A stretch of 64,000 nucleotides of DNA from AP-15 sp963818695 (GTDB lineage: Bacteria; Pseudomonadota; Alphaproteobacteria; ATCC43930; CGMCC-115725). The position numbers and the translations under genes were made by a program. The stretch lies in the NCBI GenBank assembly GCA_963818695.1, contig CAWFTG010000007.1, positions 274,634 to 338,633 on the forward strand, read 5' to 3'. The notes beneath the pieces were generated by a model that was not told where the DNA came from, did not search any database, and was given only the letters and a program-made list of their open reading frames with translations. Of this stretch, positions 53,886 to 62,016 are shown one piece after another (position 1 is the stretch's first letter; every line of letters starts with the position of its first letter).

Positions 53886-56800
53886 AGTACCGATCCCTCG
53901 GGCAACGTATCGCCTGCAATTCCACAAGGGGTTCGGTTTCCGGGACGCTGCAGCTCTCGCTCCCTATCTGGCGCGCCTGGGCATCAGCCACGTTTACGCC
54001 TCGCCTTATCTGAAGGCGCGTCCCGGCAGCAGCCATGGGTACGACATCGTAGACCATGGCCAGCTCAATCCGGAGCTCGGCGACGAGCAGGCATTCCGTG
54101 ACATGGTGACGGCGTTTCGCGACAGCGGTCTCGGTCAGGTGCTCGATTTTGTGCCCAACCATATGGGCGTCGGCGGCTCCGACAATCCGTGGTGGCTCGA
54201 CATCCTGGAATGGGGCCCAGCGTCCGAATACGCCGGCTGGTTCGACATCGATTGGGACCCCGACAGACGCTACCTGCGTGACAAGCTGCTGGTGCCGTTC
54301 CTCGGCGACCAGTATGGGGCAGTTCTTGAAGCGGGCCAGCTCGTTCTCCGCTTTGAACCGGACACCGGCAGATTTGCCGTATGGGCGTACGATACGCACA
54401 AGCTGCCGATCTGTCCTCTGCACTACCATCGCGTGCTGGGCGACGAGCACCCGGAGCTCGAACGGCTGGGCGACGCCTTTTCCGGGCTGCCGGACTGGCG
54501 GCCGCGCATTGCCCAGCGCGCCAAGGACTTGCAGTCGGAGCTCGGTGCGCTGGCGTTGCAGCGTAGCGATGTGCGGGAGGCAGTGCGGGCCGCGGTCGAC
54601 CGGATCAATGGAGAGCCGGGGCATCTCGAGACCTGGCGAGGCCTGGACGCATTGATCGAGGATCAAAACTGGCGCGCCGCGCATTTCCGCGTTGCTGCCG
54701 ATGACATCAATTACCGGCGCTTCTTCAACATCAACGAGCTCGCCGGCTTGCGCATGGAATTGCCGGAGCTGTTCGATCAAGCCCACCGCCTTGCGTTCGA
54801 GCTATTGCGCGACGGAGTGTTGGATGGACTGCGGATCGACCATATCGATGGGCTGCTCGACCCAAAGGCCTATCTTTTACGGCTGAGGGAACATGCGCCG
54901 AACCCGTTCTACCTCGTCGTCGAGAAAATTCTCGCTCGGCACGAGACATTGCGTGAGGATTGGCCGGTCGAGGGCACGACCGGTTACGAAATTGCAAATC
55001 TGCTGCTCGGCTTGCTGATTGATCCGTCCGGCGAGGATGGCTTCACTCGAGCCTACAGGGCTTTTACCGGTGAGCACCGCGCCTTCGACGAGATCGTGCG
55101 CGACTGCAAAATCCGCATCATGCTCAACGAGATGGCGAGCGAGCTCAATGTCCTCGCCCGCGATGCGGCGCGGGTCGCGCGGCAGAACCCGAGAACCGCC
55201 GATTTCACGCGCAATATCCTGCACCGAGGATTGAAGGAGATTGTTGCCTGTTTTCCGGTATACCGCACTTACGTCGATCGCGCTGCCGAGCCGACGGAAG
55301 CGGACCGGCGCGACATCGACTGGGCAGTGGCCCACGCGCGGCGCAACGAGACGGATCTGGATCCGAGCGTCTTCGATTTTCTGCACCGGCTTCTGAGCAC
55401 CGACCTGGTGGCCCAACCGCGCAGCGGTTTCAGCCGGCAATCGGTGGTCCGCTTTGCAATGCGCGTACAACAATACAGTGGCCCCGTGATGGCGAAGGGG
55501 CTTGAGGACACCGCTTTCTACCGTTACAACCGTTTCGTCGCATTGAACGAGGTGGGCGGCCATCCCGACCATTTCGGTGTGACATTGGCCGCATTCCACA
55601 GGTCCAATGCGCAGCGCGCGGAGCGCTGGCCGCACGCGATGTTGGGAACCTCTACCCACGATACTAAGCGCGGCGAAGACACCCGCGCGCGGCTTGCCGT
55701 GCTATCCGAGATGCCGGAGGACTGGGCTCGGCAGGTCCAGGCATGGAGCCGCATCTTGCGGGCTCGCCGCGGCGACGTCGAGGGCACGGCACCGCCCGAC
55801 CGCAACGACGAATACCTCTTCTACCAGCTTCTGCTCGGCGCCTGGCCGACTGATCTGACCGGGATCGAGAACCCCGACCCAGCGAAACTGCGCTCCTTCG
55901 CCGAGCGGCTGGAAGGGGCAATGGTCAAGTCAATGCGTGAGGCGAAGCTGCGCTCAACCTGGGCGTCGCCGAATACGGCTTATGAAGAGGCGATGCTGGG
56001 CTTCGTGCGGGACGCACTCGACGTATCGAGGCCTAATGCATTCCTCAGCGCGTTTCTGCCCTTCCAGGAACACGTCGCGCGGCTCGGTATCCGCAACAGC
56101 CTGGTGCAGACCGTCTTGAAGCTCACTCTGCCGGGAATGCCGGACATCTACCAAGGGGCGGAGCTCTGGGACCTAAGCCTTGTGGACCCCGACAACCGGC
56201 GCCCAGTCGACTACGGAACACGCTCTGAACTGCTCGACCGGATAACGGCGTCATTGGAGCGAAACCGCCGCACGGCGATGTCGGAAATGCTCAGAGATTC
56301 GGGCGACGGCCGTGTCAAGCTGGCCGTCATCGCGACCCTGCTGGCACACCGCCGCGATTATCCCAAGCTGTTCGCCCAGGGGGGATATGAGCCGCTGATT
56401 GCTAGCGGTTCCAGAGCCGACCAGATCTGCGCGTTTGCTCGTTGCCACGACGAAGACGCGGTGATCGTCGCGGCGACGCGCTTTCCCGGGCGGTGCGAGG
56501 CCGAACGCGACTGGACCGGAACTGAGATCCCCTGGCCGCCGTCGGCGGGCGACGTGCCACGTTGGCGCAACCTTTTCAATGGGCACGTCCTAGAGCGCCG
56601 CGGCGAGCGCATTGGTGTGGAGCCGGTTCTGGGAGGTACGCCAATAGCAGTCCTCGTACCGGACAGAGGCATCGAGACACGAGGTTCAAGAACGCGATCA
56701 GAAGCGCGCCCGGTACTCAGAGAGTTGCCGCTGGACGAGCTAAAGCAGGTTCTCACCAATCATCGCACCTGGCTGGAATCGGATGGGCAAAGCGGTGAAA

Positions 56801-57165
56801 GAGCCGACCTTTCCTACGCGCAGCTGCAGGGTCTATCACTGTGGAGCGCCGATCTTCGGGAGGCGGATCTCAGCTACGCTAATCTGCAAGGCGCGGATCT
56901 GGATCACGCTCGCTTGCGTGGCGCCAATCTGCGGCATGCGAATATGGAAGCTGCCTCGCTGTGGCAGGCCAACCTGCGCGATGCAGATCTGAGCCACGCT
57001 GGCCTTCAGAGAGCAAAGTTGGACCACGCCGATCTTTCGGATGCCAATCTGAGCAACGCCGATCTCACCGGAGCGTCGTTATGGGGGGCACAGTTGTCGG
57101 GAGCGCGCCTCGAACATGCAGTCGGGATTACCGACGACCAGTTGAAGAACGCGCATCGCGCCTGA
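53878..57165 (+). CDS. treY: Malto-oligosyltrehalose synthase (TreY) with C-terminal pentapeptide-repeat domain
   Basis: TreY isomerises the reducing end of maltodextrins to a trehalosyl unit. The GH13 part has RATYRLQFHKGFGFRDAA, ISHVYASPYLKARPGSSHGYD, VLDFVPNHMGVGGSDNPWW, GLRIDHIDGLLDPKAYLLR and HDTKRGEDTRARLAVLSEMP, ending about residue 925 (TPIAVLVP). Residues about 949-1095 are different: LPLDELKQVLTNHRTWLES, then roughly 20 A(D/N)LxX repeats (ADLSYAQLQG, ADLREADLSYANLQGADL, ANLRHANMEAASLWQANL). Length is 1,095 aa against about 900-950 normally. There is no frame break in the gene, so the domain join is directly seen. The repeats would form a right-handed beta-helix; the role is unknown. 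Confidence 0.93.
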   Translation: MSEVPIPRATYRLQFHKGFGFRDAAALAPYLARLGISHVYASPYLKARPGSSHGYDIVDHGQLNPELGDEQAFRDMVTAFRDSGLGQVLDFVPNHMGVGGSDNPWWLDILEWGPASEYAGWFDIDWDPDRRYLRDKLLVPFLGDQYGAVLEAGQLVLRFEPDTGRFAVWAYDTHKLPICPLHYHRVLGDEHPELERLGDAFSGLPDWRPRIAQRAKDLQSELGALALQRSDVREAVRAAVDRINGEPGHLETWRGLDALIEDQNWRAAHFRVAADDINYRRFFNINELAGLRMELPELFDQAHRLAFELLRDGVLDGLRIDHIDGLLDPKAYLLRLREHAPNPFYLVVEKILARHETLREDWPVEGTTGYEIANLLLGLLIDPSGEDGFTRAYRAFTGEHRAFDEIVRDCKIRIMLNEMASELNVLARDAARVARQNPRTADFTRNILHRGLKEIVACFPVYRTYVDRAAEPTEADRRDIDWAVAHARRNETDLDPSVFDFLHRLLSTDLVAQPRSGFSRQSVVRFAMRVQQYSGPVMAKGLEDTAFYRYNRFVALNEVGGHPDHFGVTLAAFHRSNAQRAERWPHAMLGTSTHDTKRGEDTRARLAVLSEMPEDWARQVQAWSRILRARRGDVEGTAPPDRNDEYLFYQLLLGAWPTDLTGIENPDPAKLRSFAERLEGAMVKSMREAKLRSTWASPNTAYEEAMLGFVRDALDVSRPNAFLSAFLPFQEHVARLGIRNSLVQTVLKLTLPGMPDIYQGAELWDLSLVDPDNRRPVDYGTRSELLDRITASLERNRRTAMSEMLRDSGDGRVKLAVIATLLAHRRDYPKLFAQGGYEPLIASGSRADQICAFARCHDEDAVIVAATRFPGRCEAERDWTGTEIPWPPSAGDVPRWRNLFNGHVLERRGERIGVEPVLGGTPIAVLVPDRGIETRGSRTRSEARPVLRELPLDELKQVLTNHRTWLESDGQSGERADLSYAQLQGLSLWSADLREADLSYANLQGADLDHARLRGANLRHANMEAASLWQANLRDADLSHAGLQRAKLDHADLSDANLSNADLTGASLWGAQLSGARLEHAVGITDDQLKNAHRA

Positions 57166-57203
57166 ATCGCCCGGATCTGGAAAGCCGTTGAGTATTGGTC
57201 CTT

Positions 57204-57737
57204 ATGTTGCTCTCCGGCTGGTTTGCGTACTCGATCCGGCTCGCCGCGGCCCTGGCGCTGGCTCTGCTGGCTATGCAGGCGCCGGCGGTGACCCGCGAGT
57301 ACCAGGCCGCGCTATTGCAGCTGGTGCGCAGCTCTGGCCAGGAAATCGCGCAACGCAAAGCCTCCGCTCAGCGATTCTACGGCATTGCCTCGGGCGAGGA
57401 TGAAGGGCGCTTTCTCGCGCAGCTTCGCGCCGTCGAGCCGTCGAATGCGGAAACCCTCGCCGCCGCTCTCGATCGCGAGCGCAGCCTGCGCGAGTCCTAT
57501 GACCGGATCGAAGGGAGCCCGGATCTGTTGCGTCCGATCGTGGCAGCCAAGGATGTCGCCGCCGATGAAGGAGGTCCTCGCCGTCAGATTGCCGAGACGG
57601 TATTCGACAGCTTTGCGCCGCAGCTCGATTTGTCCTTCGCTGCTGCCGTCTACGGCCTGGTCGGTTTGTTCCTGGGCTCGCTCATCGGCGAGTTGCTCGC
57701 GGCGGTCCTATTGCCTCGACATCGCTTGGCCCGCTGA
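57204..57737 (+). CDS. DUF2937 family membrane protein
   Basis: The ATG at 57204 is chosen over a TTG at 57195. The 177 aa protein has an N-terminal span (YSIRLAAALALALLAMQ), a helical middle (EYQAALLQLVRSSGQEIAQ, AALDRERSLRESYDRIEG) and a C-terminal span (AAAVYGLVGLFLGSLIGEL). This matches DUF2937, a bacterial membrane family without known function. It follows TreY by 38 nt and precedes a convergent phosphoesterase. Confidence 0.8.
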   Translation: MLLSGWFAYSIRLAAALALALLAMQAPAVTREYQAALLQLVRSSGQEIAQRKASAQRFYGIASGEDEGRFLAQLRAVEPSNAETLAAALDRERSLRESYDRIEGSPDLLRPIVAAKDVAADEGGPRRQIAETVFDSFAPQLDLSFAAAVYGLVGLFLGSLIGELLAAVLLPRHRLAR

Positions 57738-57745
57738 GGGCAAAC

Positions 57746-59286
57746 TCAAGGTCCTGCTAAGTCGAGGGCGTTGGTCAAATCGCCTAGGGGCGGGTTGCCG
57801 TTGGCAGCGACCGCCGCATTGCGGCGCTTCAAGCCGGGCAGCATCGGCAGGGAAAAGCGCCTTGTGATCAGCGAGAGTATGGCCGTCGTGTCGTAGAGCG
57901 TGTGGTCGACAAACCCCTTCTTTGCAAAGGGCGAGACGATCAGCGCCGGGATACGCGATCCCGGGCCCCAGCGGCCGCCCTTGGGCGGCGCGACATGGTC
58001 CCAGAACCCGCCGTTTTCGTCATAGGTGACGATGACGACCATGTGCGCCCATTGCGGGCTCCTCTGCAGATGCTCGATGACGTCAGCGATATGCCGGTCG
58101 CCGTCGAGCACGTCGGTGTAGCCGGCATGCTCGTTCAAATTGCCCTGCGGCTTGTAGAACGTGACCTGCGGCAGCGTTCCGCCGTCGATTGCCTTTATGA
58201 ATGCGCTGCCCCCGAGTCCGCCATCTCTCAGATGCTCGGCGCGCGCCGCAGTGCCAGGAGCCATGTCGGCAAAATAGTTGAACGGCTGATGGTGGTACTG
58301 AAAATTGGGAACCGGCACTGCGTTCTTGCCGTCGAGGGTCGCCTGCCAGGCGCCGGCATACCAGGCCCAGCCGATGCCCTTGGCGCTCAGCAGATCGCCA
58401 ATCGTCTGTTCCGTCTGTGGCGGCAGGGTGGTCGGCTTCGTTGGGTTCGCAAGGGCAGGGTTGCCGCCCGGCGCGGGTTGGTTTGCGCTCGGCTGGTAGG
58501 GCGGCTGCATCGTATTGACCGCGAAGAAATCGGGAGTCAGGTTGCCGTCCCTTACGAATTTCGGGATTCCGTCGAGCGCCGATTTGGGCGAGTTGGCCGC
58601 GATAGTCAAGCGCCGTGCCGCCGGACTTCGACGCCAGAGATCGAGTCCTTGGCCGGGCTCTGGTCGGCATCCGGATAAGCTGGGCGCGCAGGCGCAAATC
58701 AGCCAAAAGTGGTTGAAGAACGAGCCGCCGAACGCCCCCATGAAGAAGTTGTCCGCCAGTGTGTACTGTTTCGCGACATCCCATAGCGGCAATTTGCTGC
58801 CATTATCATCATAGTGGCCCATGACGAGCGCGCCCGAATCGGCGTAGGCAACAAAACGGTCGTTCTTGCCGCCATCGATCTGCATCTGATTTTGATAGAA
58901 GCGGTGCCACAGATCATGGGTCGTGACGCTGAGCGGCGTATTGAAACCCTTCGGGTCGTCGATTGCGAAAGGCGCGTTCGGCAGGTGCTCGGTCTGCGCC
59001 TGCGTCACGGGCGGAACGACGCCTTTTGCCGTCAGCCCGTCCCACACCGGCGGCAGTTCCTTCAGAACCGAGCCGTCGCGATCGAGTTGCGTGTAGCCCG
59101 CCGGCGTTACTTGCGAGAGGCCGTTGGCGCCCGGAAACGAGCCGTAGAGGTTGTCGAAGGACCGGTTCTCGGCGTAGATCACCACGATTGTGGCGATATC
59201 CTCGAGGCCCGCGCCCTGACCTCGATGGCCGGGCCGACAATCCCCGCTGCCGCGAGCATGGCCAGCACCAGAGCCCGTTCTTTCAT
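57746..59286 (-). CDS. Secreted phosphoesterase (AcpA/phospholipase C-like), three frameshifts
   Basis: The ATG at 59284-59286 follows GGGGGA. A signal peptide (ALVLAMLAAAGIVGPA) is in a different frame from the body; one missing base near 59222 joins it to GLEDIATIVVIYAENRSFDN. The family motif ENRSFDNLYGSFPGANG, NFFMGAFGGSFFNHFWLI, GWAWYAGAW and VIVTYDENGGFWDHVAPP identify the acid phosphatase AcpA/phospholipase C superfamily. A short stretch near 58635-58683 is out of frame and reads correctly as YPDADQSPAKDSISG in another frame, showing two compensating indels. About 510 aa corrected. Confidence 0.82.
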
Positions 59287-59360
59287 ATGACGAATTCCCC
59301 CTGTCCGCGCACAACCCACCTGCGCCGATCCCAAGGCGCAACTGCAATTCAAATCGCTCG

Positions 59361-60610
59361 ATGTTGCCGTTTTGTGAACCCGTGCGTCTTTTACAGAGGG
59401 CGGTTCTCGTTGTCTGCGGCATCCTCGCCTGCGGAGCAGGCGGCGCGGAAGAGACCGCAATTCCATCCCGCGCTCAGGTGTATGCCCGGGTCGAGGCGCT
59501 GACCGCACTCGGCCGCAGGATGTTCGTCGATCCTTCACTCTCGGCCTCGGGCAAAATGTCTTGCGCGTCGTGCCACAGCCCGCTCGACGCGTTCGGCCCG
59601 CCAAATTCGCTGTCGGTGCAGCTGGGCGGGAAGGACCTCCAGCAGTCCGGAATACGAGCCGTACCGTCGCTCAGGTACCTGCAGGTAACGCCACAATTCA
59701 CCGAGCACTTTTTCGATTCCGACGACGCGGCCGACGACAGCGTCGACAACGGTCCGACCGGCGGGCTCACTTGGGACGGCAGGGTCGACCGGGGCCGCGA
59801 CCAGGCGCGCATCCCGCTGCTGTCGTCTTTTGAAATGGCCAATCGAGACCCGGCGGAATTCGTCGCCCGGCTGCGCCGTACGCGCCTACGCCGGCGAGTT
59901 CCGACCGATTTTCGGCGATACGGTGCTCGCCGACCCGAACAAGGCGTTCGAGGCGGCACTCGAAGTGTTTGAGGTGTACCAACAAAGCCATGCCGAGTTC
60001 TACCCCTACAGCAGCAAATACGATGCTTATCTTGCCGGCAAAGCCGAGCTTACGGCCCAGGAGCGGCGCGGATTATCGTTGTTCGAGGATCCTGCCAAAG
60101 GCAATTGCGCCAGATGCCATGTGAGCGCGCCCGGGAAAGACGGAACGCCGCCGCAATTCACCGATTACGGGCTCGTGGCGATCGGGGTGCCACGCAACAC
60201 CAGCGATTCCATCCAATAAGGATCCGAATTTTTTCGACCTCGGCCTATGCGGACCGCTGCGCAGCGACCTGCGCGATAGAGCCGAATATTGCGGGCGCTT
60301 CAAGACCCCCTCGCTGCGCAACGTCGCTACGCGGCGGGTATTTTTTCACAACGGGATCTTTCACACGCTCCGCCAGGTAATGGAGTTTTACGTGCAGCGC
60401 GATACGAAGCCCGAGAAATGGTACCCGCGCGATGCGGATGGGCGCGTGCGCAAATTCGACGACCTGCCCGTAGCCTACCAGGTCAATGTCGATGTCGACC
60501 CGCCGTTCGGCGGGCACCCCGGCGACAGGCCGGCATTGTCCGATGACGAGATCGACGACGTCATCGCTTTCATGCGGACCTTGACCGACGGTTTTGTGCC
60601 GGAGAAGTGA
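59361..60610 (+). CDS. Di-haem cytochrome c peroxidase/MauG-like protein, two frameshifts
   Basis: From the ATG at 59361 a signal peptide (LLQRAVLVVCGILACGAGGA) is followed by a haem site CASCH in KMSCASCHSPLDAFGPP and a GLTWDGRVDRGRDQARIP block. A break near 59880 leads to YAGEFRPIFGD, LTAQERRGLSLFEDPAKGN and the second haem site CARCH. A break near 60205 leads to NKDPNFFDLGLCGPLR, FKTPSLRNVA and FFHNGIFHTLRQVMEFY. Periplasmic di-haem peroxidases remove H2O2 or, like MauG, modify proteins. No dedicated partner is adjacent; it is divergent from the phosphoesterase. Confidence 0.85.
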
Positions 60611-60614
60611 CCGC

Positions 60615-61516
60615 CTAATCCGGGCGGCGGAAAAAGACCGATCCAGTGTCGGGCGATATCCTCGCGCCGGCATATCCACACCCGAGGGTGTCCGCGGATG
60701 TACTGGATGAAGCGGATCAGCGCCTTTGCCCGGCCGGGATGTCCGGTCAGCCGCATGTGCAGTCCCACCGACATCATGCGCGGGCGCTCCGCGCCCTCCT
60801 CGTAGAGGACATCGAAGCTGTCGCGCAGAAAGGCGAAGAAATCCTCGCCGGAGCCGAAAACGCCGCGGCCGAATTTCGAATCGTTGGTCGTCAGCGAATA
60901 CGGCACAACGAGGTGCGGGCGGTCATTCACCCGCACCCAATAGGGCAGCTCGTCATTGTAGGTGTCGCTGTCGTAGAGGAACCCGCCATGCTCGACCAGA
61001 CAGGCGGCGGGTATTTTCCGAAGGTGCGTAGCGGCAGTACCAGCCGGCCGGGGTCTTGCCGGTGGTCCGCCGGATCAGCTCGACGGCCTCGGCGATCTGC
61101 TTGCGTTCCTCGGCCTCTGAGAGCCCAGGGTGGTTGGTCCAGCGATAGCCGTGGCTGCAGATGTCCCAGTCGCTCGCGGCAATCGCCGCGGCGGCGGGCG
61201 GGTTCGCCTCGAAGGCCTTGGCGCAGCCGAAAATCGTCACCGGCACCCCGAAGCGGGTGAAGATCCGATGCAGCCGCCAGAAGCCGACCCGGGCGCCATA
61301 TTCGAACATGCTTTCGGCAGCGAGATCGCGGCCGGTCACGCCTAAATCCGCGCCCAGCATCTCGGTCAGTCCGCCCTCGGAAACACCGTCCCCGGCGGGA
61401 TAAGAGAGTTCCGAGCCTTCCTCGAAATTAATTACGAAATTGACGGCGATCCGGGCATTCCCCGGCCATTGGGCATGCGGCGGCTCGGCGCCATAGCCGA
61501 CGAAATCGCGTGTCAT
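60615..61516 (-). CDS. Polysaccharide-deacetylase-fold protein, PuuE-type allantoinase-like, frameshifted
   Basis: The ATG at 61514-61516 follows CGGAGGCAAG. PuuE-like features are ARIAVNFVINFEEGSELSY, VGFWRLHRIFTRFGVPVTIF, DWDICSHGYRWTNHP and GWYCRYAPSENTRRL. A break near 61025 (one extra T) is followed by LVEHGGFLYDSDTYNDELP, FGSGEDFFAFLRDSFDVLY and IRGHPRVWICRREDIARHW. The tail seems to shift again and to end at 60615. PuuE hydrolyses allantoin; related deacetylases act on sugars or formamides, so the substrate is a guess. The DUF29 gene lies just upstream. Confidence 0.8.
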
Positions 61517-61519
61517 CTT

Positions 61520-62007
61520 GCCTCCGTTTGCATCATCCGGGCCAGTCGGAGCCGGGTACCAATCCTCACGGCAGATATCGTCGAGCGAATAGGGGGACGT
61601 TCGGCGGCAAGGCGTCAGCCACAGCGGGTTCCCGCCGTGCCTGCGAAGCCCGCGCGCTGCACGTCGCCGCCCCTCTATATAGAGCTTGTCCAAATTCTGC
61701 CTCGACATCGCGACGAAGCGTTGCCGATAGCTTATCGGCGAGCGTTTCTCGCGCGTCGTCGGAGAGTGTCCATCCAATCGAAGCGCGGTTGCTCGGCCGG
61801 CGAATAGGCGAGCTTCAGAAGATGTTCGATTATGCGGCGGATCTGGCTGCGGACCGCGTCGCGCTCGCTCTTGCCCAAATCTTCGATCTCCTCGGCGACG
61901 TGCTCGCGATCGAACCGGTTGTCGGAGACCGGCATGGTCCGCAGCACCTCGGCCTGGTGCTGCGTCCAGGCGTAGAAATCATCGTCGTAACGTGGTCCGT
62001 CCGGCAT
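61520..62007 (-). CDS. DUF29 domain-containing protein, two frameshifts
   Basis: The ATG at 62005-62007 follows GGTGAGGGAC. The start YDDDFYAWTQHQAEVLRT, AEEIEDLGKSERDAVRSQIR and RIIEHLLKLAYSPAEQPRF is standard DUF29. A break near 61765 leads to TLSDDARETLADKLSATLR, another near 61590 to PYSLDDICREDWYP. The 3' end is unsettled because the last frame reads into the PuuE-like start without a stop. DUF29 proteins are of unknown function, often near mobile or defence genes, but none is seen here. Confidence 0.7.
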
Positions 62008-62016
62008 CGAGGTCCC

